In this document: positions 1 through 10,900 of the stretch, piece after piece
Layout of the letters: each line of letters opens with the position of its first letter
How positions within the stretch are numbered: the stretch's first letter is position 1
NCBI GenBank assembly: GCA_036897485.1
Contig: JAYMTF010000114.1
Span: forward strand, 1 to 52,524
Reading direction: 5' to 3'
DNA length: 52,524 nucleotides
From: Pelargonium nanum
Lineage: Eukaryota > Streptophyta > Magnoliopsida > Geraniales > Geraniaceae
The notes under the pieces: model-generated
Seen by the model: the letters and a program-made list of their open reading frames with translations, nothing else
Told to the model about the DNA's origin: nothing
Database searches by the model: none
Program-made: the position numbers and the translations under genes

Positions 1-1990
1 CTAACCATGCTCTCTGTGATCTATCTAGGCATCATAGTATTGCCTAATCACCTCACTCTAAATATCTTGGTTCTGTGGAGTTTAAAGTATTTCAGGGATA
101 AAATATTGCCGTATATTAGATGGTTTTCGCAGCTGGCATCTTGATGTATTTACATTTGTTAATTGTCTATCTGATTTTTACTGCTTAGACCTTGTTTTGC
201 TGGCACAACAACCAATCTACATCCATCTAACTGTGATTATTTTACATGGTTGGCACTATATCATCACAGGATCATGTGGAGTATAGCTTGGACATTTCCT
301 CTGCAAACCTTTCAGTTCTCGGTAAACCACAATTCTGAGCTATTAAGGAACCCCTGGTATAAAGCTAAGTATTCAATTATTCTGCTGATCTCGTCAGATT
401 ATTCGTCATCCAAGTTATACCCTTTTTATAATGTGTCATGCCATGCTTCCTCTCTTGATTTGATTCTATAAAGCTGTTGTTGCTACGACACTGCAAATCA
501 GTTGCCAAAAAGTTTTCTTGGTAATACTCGGAGATCCTTGACTGGAAATGTATATTTACATCAGCACTATATCGATCTTACATATTATCAGCACTATATC
601 TTGGATGATCATTTTCTCAGCGTTTGCTATGTCATTGTTTCGAAAGATTTTTCGTATTTTTATTTTGGTTCACTGTTGGAAAGCATAGCCAAACACAAAT
701 GACAAAATGATGTAATAATCAATCCCTTTGGATTCCTTGAATGTGATGTTGGTTCACTAAATTAGTTTTGTACTCCAGAAAATAATACATTGTGTTCTCT
801 GTCTTGGGTCCCTCATGTGTTCATGCCTCTTTCATCTATATTTTGTAAAACCCTAAAAGGAAGAGGACATGTTGGTGGGCTTCATTTTTGCTTATACAAA
901 GAAATATTCCTTCCTACTCTTTGTTCTCTTCTGCACACCCTCCATTCCCCTCTATTTGGAGTCTCTTTGACATTAGAAGAATATGAAGTTGTGATATAGA
1001 GAGCTTGAATTTGGTTCAACAAGGTGATATTACAATTGCAAACCATCATGTTAGAGGAGAAACCCTACCATATAGGCATTTCCCTAGGCGCGCTTTGACT
1101 TGAATAGAGGCACGACCGATTTCAGATGAACCAAACAAAATGAAAAATCTCGACTGGAACAGAGGCCACCTTTTCTGACAATCGAAGTAAAATCTATGAA
1201 CAAAGATCATTTCTACATAGGATTCAAACTAATAACAAATTAAGAGGATTCCACGTGTCCCTCATCTGCAGGTCCCAACTAGGTGACACACATGACCTTA
1301 TTCGCCCTTTTTTGGCCACCCCTAACATTCTATAAAATGGGCATCCTTCCATAAGGTAACACATGGAGAAGTTGTCGAAAGTCACATCTTACACTAAACT
1401 GTTTTATCATATCGTTATCGCATGATTTGGACGTTGGAGAGACATCGTTGTTATGTCATTTTTCATCAGTTGATAATCCTTAGACGATCAACAATATTTG
1501 CACTCTTGGCTTGTAATATTGGTTAGAGAAATCTTATCCCTAAGCATGGTGGATGATTGTAATAATTAGAACAAACAAGTTAATTATGATTATGATATAG
1601 TATCATTGGCAAAGTACCAAAGAAATGTGTCATTCTCCTGATAACCAACATGATGTAGAGTACAAGAAGACAACCACATTATCTAACTTTTTATTCTCTT
1701 CAAAACATGCTTCCAAATGCTATCTCCACCCCCCTTTGGCTTTGCTTTCCCACCTTTTTCCTCCCTAAAAAAAGTCCTTTTGCCTACACTTCCACCAACT
1801 CAACCTTCTCTAGAATTAGCCTTTGAAACTCTTCTCCTTGGATCTTCTTGCACCTCACCTTGATGCTTCTCTCACTTACATCAATCCCAATCAATCACTA
1901 CCCCCAAAATGCTTAATTTATTCATAACCAAAGAACAATGAAGATTATAAAACACCATTCCCTATCATATAGAGCTCCTCACCAAGAAGA
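1..1990. other. Intergenic, no gene recognised
   Basis: Short open frames occur between 250 and 1000 on the plus strand, but none has a recognisable domain, biased codon use or splice logic. The stretch could be the 3' flank of a gene outside the window. From about 1680 onward the DNA becomes pyrimidine-rich on the plus strand, which suits the proximal promoter and leader of the small gene starting at 2008. Confidence 0.5.
1251..1340 (+). promoter_or_regulatory. G-box/ABRE-like site and TATA box
   Basis: A CCACGTGTCC G-box/ABRE-type motif lies at 1251-1260 and a good TATAAAAT element at 1331-1338, about 70 bases downstream. This is the usual order in plant promoters that respond to ABA or light. 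The next long open frame starts only at 2008, so either the transcript has a long leader or this promoter serves a short or non-coding transcript. The motifs are seen; the function is inferred. Confidence 0.3.
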
Positions 1991-2007
1991 CCCTTCAAGA
2001 CTCTCTA

Positions 2008-2289
2008 ATGGGTAGGCAAAATGGTGATCACACCATTGTTAGCTCCTCCATAGCTCTTCTTCAAGAAAGGTTTAGGCAGCTAGAGAAGGTGAGGGAGAGG
2101 AGGGAGGAGAGGGAGCTTTTGAAACTGTTTTCGGGTTCCGAACATGTTGCTCCTTCTAATCCTGCAATCAACTCTCTCAGATCACTTGACTCACAGAGCA
2201 GCAAGAGTCTTGGTTTCCAAGCCATGAAGAGTCCATCTCCAACCAGTTTTGGCAAGAACTGTGATGTTGATACTTCTCTTCATTTGTAG
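2008..2289 (+). CDS. Small conserved plant protein of unknown function (93 aa)
   Basis: This is a single-exon 93-residue frame. Residues about 10-45 form a charged stretch reading SIALLQERFRQLEKVRERRE, followed by ERELLKLF, which predicts a long amphipathic helix or short coiled coil. The rest is Ser-rich and probably disordered. There is no signal peptide or membrane segment. Small proteins with the same MGRQN...SSIALLQERFRQL start are, as far as I recall, widespread in eudicots without an assigned role. The ATG at 2008 follows a pyrimidine-rich leader and opens the conserved helix. A decayed partial copy of the leader and of codons for the helix start lies at 7400-7523 next to a CACTA-like terminus. 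No function is proposed. Confidence 0.7.
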   Translation: MGRQNGDHTIVSSSIALLQERFRQLEKVRERREERELLKLFSGSEHVAPSNPAINSLRSLDSQSSKSLGFQAMKSPSPTSFGKNCDVDTSLHL

Positions 2290-2563
2290 AATTTTGCCAT
2301 TTTTCTTTTTTTTTTGTTGTTCATTAGATGCTACATATTACCTTCTTTTTTCCTTCTCTTAGTTTGGCATGTGAGATTGGAAGAGTAACTGATATTGTTA
2401 GTCCTTGATGCTATTCTCATGGCTGGTTCATTTTCATGCCTAGAAAACTTTATTTATTGATTTTTTGGTTGCTTGTTCTACATTTCTTTAGGAACCAATT
2501 TCTTGTTTTCTTCTTGGTGATGAATAAAAAGTTGGTCCGATGCTAAAACTCCAGTTGGGGAGT

Positions 2564-2965
2564 CTAAAGATAGACATTTATGTATACAGTCTTACTAAAC
2601 TAATAAGTGACTTCGAGATCACAAAACAACAATCTTATTGTTGCGTCAAGACTCTTATTCTTATGGAGTTATTATAGAGGATTATTTATGTACACAGTTT
2701 TATCAAATCAATGACTTCAACATCACAAGACAACGTATTATTGCACCAAAACTCATTGGTGATCAATGAATGACACAAATCAAGTGCCAAGAGACTTTTT
2801 TTTGTTGTGAGTCTAGAATCAAATCAGAAATCTCAAGTTCACAAAACAACAATATTATCATTGCAATCAAGATTCGTTGGTGATCAATCAATAACATAAA
2901 TTAATCAAATGCCAAGACTCATTGTTGCGGAGTCTTGAGAGGGACATATATGGGACAGTCTTGTG
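2564..2965 (+). repeat. Diverged tandem direct repeats, about 105-135 bp unit
   Basis: Successive blocks starting near 2571, 2677, 2808 and 2941 share the same order of words: a 'tatgtacacagtctta'-like start, 'gacttcaaatcacaa', 'acaacaatattattg', and 'tggtgatcaatgaatgacat'. The last two words are absent or altered in some blocks. The units differ by many substitutions, so this is an old array. It lies just past the stop of the 2008 gene and could overlap its 3' end. No coding signal is seen. Confidence 0.65.
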
Positions 2966-3066
2966 AGATAGGTGAGTTCAAAATCAAGAGAAATTTATTT
3001 TATTAAAGATTTATGTTAATAATTCTCAAATACATCAAATTAAAGCAATTAATATAACTGAATACC

Positions 3067-3651
3067 TTGATAGCTCGTAATTGTGGTTTACTTATAGCAA
3101 CTAAAAGCTTTGCAGAGGAAAACAAGGTCTATGCAGACACAATTAGCCAAAATGTAAATACATCAAAGTGTTCATACATACATCAAAAGAGACAGAGTAC
3201 TTCGGCTCCATCTCTCCCTGATCTAAGGGAGTTCCACCTTTGGTTTCTCTTCTCACTGGCGGATAGTGTACGTGTTGACACTCGTTAGTACGACCAGAAG
3301 TGCCTTAGTTCAAGGGACCTCTAGGTGCCGCCTATGATTGACCTTAACCAAACTTTCGAGAGGAGGTACATGGGGTCATGCCAGTACGTCACCGATACTA
3401 AGGAGGTGATCATTAGAGAGCTAGCTAAGACGCCCCTCCTCAAGAATGAAAGGTGGATTTCGGTTTGTGACCACTTTTCGAGGGTCCCAGCTCAGGGGAG
3501 CGCCGCCCGGAAGCTAATAGTTCGAGGGCTCCTCCTCATCCTGTCAGCCAGGTCAAGGATGACTTGGGCCTCAAGGAGAAGAACCATGATGTTTGCTTTT
3601 TGTTTCTCTTGTAACATTCTATTGTATATTCTAGTTACAAGCACATTTTGA
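3067..3651 (+). other. GC-rich island with broken open frames, possible transposon relic
   Basis: Positions about 3190-3580 are clearly richer in G+C than the flanks and carry two short plus-strand frames (3067-3288 and 3325-3651). The second reads an acidic/aromatic stretch with WISVCDHF. That is loosely like the W-x-x-L/V-C-x-H-F pattern of some plant transposase-related proteins, but I cannot assign a family. The change in base composition and the isolated broken frames suggest an inserted, decayed mobile element. It may equally be a relic of a host gene. Confidence 0.3.
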
Positions 3652-3659
3652 GTTATGAA

Positions 3660-4666
3660 ATGAAATGATAGTCTATATGACTTTTGATTACTTCTTTATT
3701 TTTATATGTACGTTTGATTGTGTATTATGATTATGATTATATAGGTTGACGAACATCTTTATTAATATTACCGTCTGAAATAACCATAACCCAAAATTAT
3801 CATGGGTTAGCACACAATCTTAAACATTTATGATTGTGACATATTGTAATAAGATCATTAATAACATTAAATTCCATCGTCTCTCCTGAAATAATTTTGA
3901 GGGTTGGAGTCAAAGTATATGATAATTGATTTGGTTCAATTTTAAATAGTATATGGATCATTCTTGAGGATACATGAACTAAATCAATGTTTCATTTTTC
4001 TTCAAAAAAAAAAAAAAAATCAATGTTTCATTTATTTTCATATTAATGCTGGATCATTGTTGCCTTGTATATATATAATAGCAACATAACAAGTAAAAAA
4101 TAAATGAGAATTGAATCTATGGATATGTTCAGAATATTCTTCCAAATCCAATGTGTATTTAAAATATTTACCTACCTATCATTTTTACTGAATAAAAACA
4201 GTCGCAAACGCAGGAAAAATAGTCAATGGTTCTAATTTTCTTTCCATTTTTGTACTGTTATTATTGCATGGAATTAACAGTATATATAACATGATCAGAT
4301 GGGTTGGCTTTAACTGCATTATCTATTCTGAAACTAGATACAATTCATCATCTCAATTTGTTACATATACATGTTCATCAACTCTTAGGAAGAAAATTCT
4401 TATAAAATAGGAAAGACACAAGTGCATATTCATCACCCTAATCGAGTTGATCAATTAGATAATCAACGTCAGAAGTATTCATTCAACGCACAGAAAATGT
4501 ATCACTTTAGTAATCATTGTTAAACATGTATCTAAAGATATAAGAATAATAACAACAAATACCAAAAATGAAATGATATTTGATCCAATTGACGAAGAAT
4601 TTTCATGAAAATTAGAACTATAACGAACTAAAATACAGTCTATGAAAGAAATTTCTATCAAAAATC
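3660..4666. other. AT-rich intergenic stretch
   Basis: This is low-complexity AT-rich DNA between the GC-rich relic and the 3' end of the minus-strand ABCG gene. Apart from the poly(A) scar at 3981-4033 I see no gene or structured element. The final few hundred bases probably hold the 3' untranslated region of the ABCG transcript. Confidence 0.5.
3981..4033 (+). repeat. 17-bp direct repeat flanking a poly(A) tract
   Basis: The word AAATCAATGTTTCATTT occurs exactly at 3981-3997 and again at 4017-4033. Only 19 bases lie between the copies, TTCTTC followed by a run of A. A perfect direct repeat of this length directly abutting poly(A) is the signature of target-primed reverse transcription by LINE machinery. 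Here almost nothing but the tail was inserted. Confidence 0.6.
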
Positions 4667-6715
4667 CTATCTCCTCTTGTTCCTTCCCCCAAGCAACAAT
4701 GAGAAATAGAAGAGAATTCTAAACAAAAATCCCCAAGCAACAATGATCCACAAGCATTTCCACTTGCTCAGTTTACTGATCCCCTGCTGCTGCAGAATAT
4801 CCGCACCCGTCGTCAGGCACGTCGTGTTCGTGATCCTCGCCCCCAACGTGTCGCTCATCGCCTCCAGGAGCCTCGCCTTCATTGCGCTGGGCACGCCCGA
4901 CAATGGCGTGTTCTCGAAGATCTGAGCCCCCATCACGAAGCACTCTGCTGGATCCTGAAACTCATTCATCAACACCGCTTCGTACGGGTATTTCACCAGC
5001 GAGATGTAGTGGAACCAAAGCCAATAGTCTGGAATTCGGTCCCGGTTGATGAAGTAACCACTAAACAGTAGAAAATAGGCTAATATGGTTACAACAATGG
5101 TGTAGCCAAGCATGACATGAGGCACGACACCGGACAAGAATGTGACGAACGAGCTACCGGCCCAAAAAGATGCCAAAATGACGAAGAAGTAGAACATGAA
5201 CCCTGACGTGCCTCCGGCGAGCCCAACGGCCCAAAATGTTGTGGCCGAGAAGGCTAAAGAGAGGAACACCAGAGCCGGAAGAGATACAAGAGAGTGAGAG
5301 ATGACATAAGACCATCTCCGGTAGGCATTGTAAGCGGTTTCTCTCATGAAAATGTAGCGTTCCTGGAGAAAGACCGGCAGGGCGTCGGCGCAGGTGTAGA
5401 AGGTTGTGGACATGGCGAAGGCGAAGAACCCGAGCCGCTCCTGGACTCCTCTCGGAGAGTCGTCGAGCCGCCAGAACACGGTGGCGAGTATGAATCCAGT
5501 GATCAAAACGGCTGCCAAACGGATCCCGAAAAGTTCGGGCGCTCTCCGTGAGTTGAGGAAAGCGCGCTTCGACAGGACAAAAACTTCGATCCAGAACGGA
5601 TTGGCGAATTTGGGGACCATGCTAGCGCCGTCGTTGGTGGCGCCGGAGACCAGCTTTCCTCTCGAAATGCTCGCGCTGATGGCGTCCTTGAGAGATAGTC
5701 GGTGACGGCGGTCCGGCTCGGCGGCGGCGCGTGCCGTACTCTGCCACGTCCTGTTGAATTCAACTAGACTCTTTGTCCCGCCGGGAGAAGCTTCTAGATC
5801 TCGGATCCGGTCCAGCGCGAACTCGGTCCGGTCCTCGTTTTCCGGAATCGGGTGCCCGAATTCGGCGAAGTAGTGCGGTAGGCTCGCCGGCGAGCCGCTG
5901 TAGACAGCCTGTCCGCGAGAGAGGAAGATCACGCGGTCTAGGAGGTTAAGGATTCGGAAACTAGGCTGGTGAACCGACAATATTACGATACTGCCACTCT
6001 GAGCTATCCGCTGCAACACCTTCACCACCATGAACGCGCTGGTGGAGTCGAGCCCTGAGGTCGGCTCGTCGAGGAATAAGATGATCGGATCGTGGATGAT
6101 GTCGACTCCAATCGAGACTCGCCTCCGCTCTCCGCCAGAGCCTCCGCGGTGGCCTTCGTCTCCGATGACGGTCTTGGCCGCGTTTCGGAGGCCCAATTGG
6201 TCAATAAGAGCCTGAACTCGAATTTTCTTGTTGGAAATAGAGAGAGTTCGAGGAAGTCGAAACTCCGCCGCGAACATGAGCGTCTCCTCCACGGTGAGCA
6301 TCGGAAACAGGAGGTCGTCTTGCATCACGTAAGCCGAAATCACCTTCAGGAGCTTCGACTCCAAAACTTCTCCATTCAGCGTCACCGTCCCTTTCAAGCT
6401 CCCCTTCGCAATCCGATTCGCCAGCGCGTCGATCAGCGTCGACTTCCCGGAGCCACTAGCACCGAGAACCGCCGTAATCTCTCCGTCGCGCGCTTCACCG
6501 GAGATATCGTTGAGAAGCGTCTTCCTCCTAGCAATCAAATCCGTCTCCCGGCGCGAAAAGAAGGCCATCTTCCGGCGGGCCGTGACGCTGTAAGTCACGT
6601 TTTTGAAGGAGAGAATAATAGGCAGCGAGCGCGGGTGGTCGGCGGTAATGTCAAGCACCTGGTGCACAGGCGTCTCGCTGCCGTCGGCGAGCGGCGGTGG
6701 TAGGCGGTCGTCCAT
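4667..6715 (-). CDS. Half-size ABC transporter, ABCG (WBC) subfamily
   Basis: This intronless 682-residue protein has the ABCG order: nucleotide-binding domain first, then six membrane helices. Visible motifs are Walker [10 protein letters not shown] (85-93), Q-loop Gln132, a signature region [13 protein letters not shown] (191-203), Walker [14 protein letters not shown] (212-224) and H-loop His249. Membrane helices span about 395-680, and an extracellular loop with cysteines (592 and 633) precedes the last helix. The sequence most resembles the Arabidopsis ABCG1/2/6/16/20 group of plasma-membrane exporters linked to suberin, pollen wall and lipid polymer barriers. As a half transporter it must dimerise. 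The N-terminus is shorter than the roughly 720-740 residues I expect for that group, with the first ATG used. The residue before SGGE is Gly192 where Val or Ile is usual. Substrate and exact orthologue are not determinable. Confidence 0.95.
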   Translation of the reverse strand: MDDRLPPPLADGSETPVHQVLDITADHPRSLPIILSFKNVTYSVTARRKMAFFSRRETDLIARRKTLLNDISGEARDGEITAVLGASGSGKSTLIDALANRIAKGSLKGTVTLNGEVLESKLLKVISAYVMQDDLLFPMLTVEETLMFAAEFRLPRTLSISNKKIRVQALIDQLGLRNAAKTVIGDEGHRGGSGGERRRVSIGVDIIHDPIILFLDEPTSGLDSTSAFMVVKVLQRIAQSGSIVILSVHQPSFRILNLLDRVIFLSRGQAVYSGSPASLPHYFAEFGHPIPENEDRTEFALDRIRDLEASPGGTKSLVEFNRTWQSTARAAAEPDRRHRLSLKDAISASISRGKLVSGATNDGASMVPKFANPFWIEVFVLSKRAFLNSRRAPELFGIRLAAVLITGFILATVFWRLDDSPRGVQERLGFFAFAMSTTFYTCADALPVFLQERYIFMRETAYNAYRRWSYVISHSLVSLPALVFLSLAFSATTFWAVGLAGGTSGFMFYFFVILASFWAGSSFVTFLSGVVPHVMLGYTIVVTILAYFLLFSGYFINRDRIPDYWLWFHYISLVKYPYEAVLMNEFQDPAECFVMGAQIFENTPLSGVPSAMKARLLEAMSDTLGARITNTTCLTTGADILQQQGISKLSKWKCLWIIVAWGFLFRILFYFSLLLGGRNKRR

Positions 6716-7157
6716 GGTATTGAAAAAAAGGAGAAATCGATATTTGAAAAAAACGTGGCGGGAATTTATAGGTGATTAGAAGGAGCTAACCAGAAACAAA
6801 GTCTGAGTATGATTAGGAATGGAGACTATAATCTACGAATGTGTAATAATTATTATAGTTAATAATCCGACAATATTTTTCTAATGGTATAATATCTCTT
6901 ATCAATTATCAGATGTCATTATACGTATAATATTAATCATGTTTTGCCTATTAGTTTAATTGGGATTTTACTCTAGGTTATTTGTAGGAAAATAATCAAT
7001 GCATTGTTACATTATAACCATATTTAACATTCTCTCATATCTCGTTTACATTAGCAACGAAAATGTGTTTTAGCGAGACGGTTTTTTTGCTTTTCAAAAA
7101 TTGACTAGCAATGGAACTCCGTAATTAAATTTCATTGCAATAGTTTTTGTGGCAACA
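6716..7157. promoter_or_regulatory. Upstream region of the ABCG gene
   Basis: This AT-rich stretch lies upstream of the minus-strand ABCG start, so it should hold that gene's promoter and leader. No certain TATA box or other motif was pinned down. It ends at the CACTA-like terminus at 7158. Confidence 0.4.
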
Positions 7158-7376
7158 CACTACAAGAAAGCCAGCAAATTTGTGACTGATGGACCAAGAG
7201 ATTCGCGACGTCTTACGCCTAATTGCGGCGGATTTGTGACGCCACATGCATGGCTGTCGAAAAACGCTTCATTCGGAAGAAAATTTGCGATGTCCTTGCG
7301 ACACATGAACGTTGCAAACATATGTCGACGCTACTAGGCGCAACTATTTAAAAAAATTGCGCCGGACACGTGTCTC
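7158..7376 (+). mobile_element. CACTA (En/Spm)-like transposon terminus
   Basis: CACTACAAGAAA at 7158-7169 matches the classic plant CACTA terminal inverted repeat. The next 200 bases hold repeated GCGACG/GTGACG-type subterminal words in both orientations and are GC-rich against an AT-rich background, as CACTA subterminal regions are. No matching opposite end (TTTCTTGTAGTG) was found on the plus strand nearby, and no transposase is visible. This is therefore a solo or truncated end, or the element runs on in decayed form. The right boundary is approximate. Confidence 0.5.
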
Positions 7377-7399
7377 TAGGACGTCACATATAGTCAAAA

Positions 7400-7523
7400 G
7401 AACAGTGAAAAGATTATAATAACACCATTCCCTATCATGATAGCTAGCTCTCCTCTCCTATTTATTCACATCTGGAGCTCCACACCATAACTCTTCTTCG
7501 AAAAAGGTTTAGGCAGTTACAAG
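7400..7523 (+). pseudogene. Decayed partial copy of the 2008-2289 gene
   Basis: Positions 7400-7453 align with 1934-1980 (leader of the 2008 gene), sharing AACACCATTCCCTATCAT exactly. Positions 7475-7523 align with about 2041-2085 (codons for the conserved helix start), sharing AGGTTTAGGCAG and CTCTTCTTC. The segment with the original ATG is missing or scrambled, and the reading frame is not kept. The orientation matches the parent about 5.4 kb away. It sits just inside the CACTA-like end, which suggests transposon-borne gene capture, though a plain segmental duplication is possible. Confidence 0.65.
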
Positions 7524-7556
7524 ACGACAATTTTTTCGGAGAAGTCTCATCTTTTA

Positions 7557-7631
7557 ACTAGGAAGGCTTGAACCCGACACTTCAAAAAAAATTCAAAGCT
7601 CGTAAACCACTTAGCCCAACCTGTCTTGATA
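7557..7631 (-). mobile_element. tRNA-derived SINE-like remnant
   Basis: Read on the minus strand, this segment has a Pol III A-box-like word GGGCTAAGTGG, followed about 35 bases later by a B-box-like GGGTTCAAGCC. The spacing fits a tRNA-derived SINE head. It does not fold into a full tRNA: the anticodon region is a T-rich run and the acceptor arms do not pair convincingly. Target-site duplications were not resolved. Confidence 0.4.
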
Positions 7632-7759
7632 ACTTTGGTCGGCATTTTAGTGACGGAGACTTAGTCAAAACTAAATAAATGTGAGGCTGAACCCTAAGCT
7701 TTAGCTTCATCAATTGAACAGAATGGTCCCTAGTATATAAGATCGGGCCTAAGTATGTT

Positions 7760-7970
7760 GTTTGGAAGATTAAGTGGGCCGATCCAAATCCAGCCCACTT
7801 AAAGCCCAAAACATCCCACACCACACCCAATCTCCTTTCTCCAGAAGCTTCCGAAACCAGACTCAAAACCCTACTAAAACCCTGTCAGACTCGGTCCCTG
7901 ACTCGCTCATCGTCATTTTCACGACCTCTTCTCCTCCTCCATCGCCGGTCCCCTCCGAAGCTTCTCGACC
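7760..7970 (+). promoter_or_regulatory. HSP90-6 proximal promoter/leader motifs
   Basis: Several known plant promoter words sit just before the HSP90 start. TGGGCC site II elements (TCP-binding type) lie near 7775 with related GCCCA words at about 7793 and 7803. A telo-box AAACCCTA is at 7866-7873. Two GAAgcTTC palindromes (7844-7851 and 7957-7964) are half-site pairs of a heat-shock element, though neither is a full three-unit HSE. Site II plus telo-box is typical of genes for mitochondrial and growth-related proteins. The motifs are seen; the regulation is inferred. Confidence 0.45.
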
Positions 7971-10900
7971 ATGCACAGGTTCTCCAGGCGCTCCGTCTCC
8001 GCCGTCCTGCGCAACGGTGGCTCTCCCTACCGGAAAGCCGCTGCTCCAATCTCCTCCTCCTCTCCCTTCACCAACTCGGTATGCCTTGCAACTGAGCAGA
8101 AATTGTATTTCGTTGCGTTCATTTTGAATCAGTTTACGCATTTCATGATTGGATTTTGTGTTCGCAGTCTCTCGATTCTCTTTCAGAATTTGATCGATTC
8201 TCAAATTTTGTCACTTTTGTATATTTATTCTGTTTATCGCCGATGTGTTATGAAATCATTTTTGGTTTGTGTTGAAGCAGAATGATGAGAGTGACGGGAG
8301 AGCCAGATGGTATTCAACTGTACCTTACAAACAATTTAGCTTAAATAATGGCCTTTCTTGGGGCAATCGGTATAATTGTACTGCAGCTGAAGCATCATCA
8401 GCTATGCCACCAGCTGAGAAATATGAGTATCAAGCAGAGGTATAATAGTTGTGAACTATGAGCTTAATTAACACTCTTATTATAATTGTTTTGATGTCTG
8501 TAAATGGTTTCTGTTTGGTGGCAGGTTAGTCGCCTCATGGATCTCATTGTTAATAGTTTGTATAGCAATAAGGAGGTGTTTCTCAGGGAGCTCATCAGGC
8601 ACGTTTTAAGCTAGCTATCAATCTAGCTCAGTATATGCTTAGCCAGTTGTCCTTAAAGTTTACTGTTTTTGAAGTTATTTGGGTTGTGAGTGTACTTTAA
8701 AAGTTTGTTTCTTTTCTCCATCTGATTTGTGGAACTAATTTTTTTGCTCACAGCAATGCAAGTGATGCTCTTGACAAGCTGAGGTTTATGAGTGTTACAG
8801 AACCTGATCTAATGAAGGATGCAGCTGACCTTGATATCCGTATTCAAGCTGATCAAGATAATAGGACCATTACAATAACGTATGTGACATGAGTTTTAGA
8901 ATATGTTTCAGTTAATACTCTTTTCTTGGTGTAATTTTTGTTCTCTATGCAGTGACTCAGGCATTGGTATGACCCGACAAGACCTAGTTGACTGCCTAGG
9001 AACTATTGCGCAAAGCGGAACTGCAAAATTTTTGCAGGCACTGAAGGTATGCAGCACTGCACTACACCCCCTTGGAGTAATCTAGTCTCCTTTTGTACTA
9101 ATAAGTGTCTCATTGTTCCTCAGGATAGCAAGGATGCTGGTGGTGACAGCAATTTGATTGGTCAGTTTGGTGTGGGTTTCTATTCAGCTTTCCTTGTAGC
9201 TGATCGGGTATGTCCTGAAATCAAGAGATTTAAACTTCATTATAGACATATACAAGGGGAAGTTTCTGTAGTTTGTGTTAGTACTTAGTAATTGTATCTC
9301 TTGCCACTGGTAGGTTGTGGTCTCCACTAAGAGCCCAAAATCTGATAAACAATATGTATGGGAAGGAGAGGCCAATGCTAGCTCATATACCATTCGTGAG
9401 GAGACAGACCCAGAGCAGCAAATACCAAGGGGAACCCGTCTTACATTATATCTCAAGGTCATTTGAGTAGATTTATTTATTTTAATTGCATTTCTTTCTT
9501 CATTATGTTGTTGTTCTGAACTAACTCTGTAACCTGTTTCTTAATCCAGCCTGACTGCAAAAATTTTGCACATCCAGAACGGATTCAGAAGCTTGTGAAA
9601 CACTATTCACAATTTGTTTCATTTCCAATATACACTTGGCAGGAAAAGGGATACACTAAGGAGGTACACTTGCGGTTGATTTCTCATTTTTCCAATTTTA
9701 TCATGGGTCTCCTCCTACATACCTTGCTTTTTTTGTACAAGTTTTCCACATTACTCTCTACATCCCATTTCCGGTGACATTTTTCTCCCCTCCTACTGTT
9801 AGAATTTTGTTAGAATCCTCTTGATCTTGACAAGATCACTTATTTATAGTAGGGAGCTATCTTTAGGTCGTAACCCTTGTGTTCATATATCTTATTTACT
9901 AACTCATGCTCTATATTTAAAGCTTTTGTATCTTTGTTTATCCAAGCAATTAAAAGAAAAAAACTTTTCTCATATTCTTGTTTTCTAAAAGAAGAAAAAT
10001 TGTCCCTATAAAAAAATTTATCTTTTTGAAACTGCTGCCATCATAGCAGCTGTGCAGACTTACCCTTCTCACCCTTTTTCATATATAAAGAAAGCCCTTG
10101 ATATCGTTTCACTTGAGATAATCTTAGATTAAGGCGTTTATGTTTTATTGGTGTATTGTTCGGTGTATATTCAATTGGGACTATTTGATTTTATGGAGTC
10201 TTATGGTGGCCAAAAAGTTCCAGTTAGGCTTTTCCAGCAACGACTTCACCAAATTTAGTAAACATGTTTCCATGCGATGTCATCAGATTCATCATAGTCA
10301 TGGTTTTGACTTCTTCAAATTCATCATTTTTGGCTAGATCTGTTTAACTATGTGACTTTGTTTTAATTCAGCCTCTTAGTCTTCTTCTCCACATTCAAGT
10401 CTATCACCTTAAGTATGATAGAGGGTCTTAGAGTCTATTGAAGGTAGTCACATTTTGTTTGATTTTGAGTTATATGTAACTTTGTGCTCATAAATTGTAT
10501 TTACTCCCTCGTGCTTTATAGATAGTGCCTTTGTATGGTTTATTCAAGTTATTCAATAAATATCTTTTATCATTCTTGTTTTCTAACACTACTAGTTTTC
10601 AAATCTTTTGGGTCTATAACAGGTAGATGTTGAGACAGATCCAGCTGAAGTTGAAGGTGATGAAAATGATGAGAAAGCAGAGGTAGTTCTCTATTTATTA
10701 TAATTTACTCTAAATCGAGTCTGTGTGCCTCATCTTGTGTCCGAGACCTTAAATCTTGATTGAATAGTTCATGAGCAATTTTTTATAACATTGTTGTTGT
10801 AGAAGAAGAAGAAAACAAAGACTGTTGTTGAGAAATACTGGGACTGGGAGCAAACCAATGAAACCCAACCAATATGGGTAAGCCTTGAAAGCATTATATT

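Noticed and set aside
250-999. Three short plus-strand frames at the window start
   Set aside because: No domain, no codon bias, AT-rich; not distinguishable from chance.
5294-6703. Long plus-strand frames opposite the ABCG gene (for example 6092-6703)
   Set aside because: They mirror the GC-rich third positions of the real minus-strand coding sequence, have no domain, and lack splice or promoter support.
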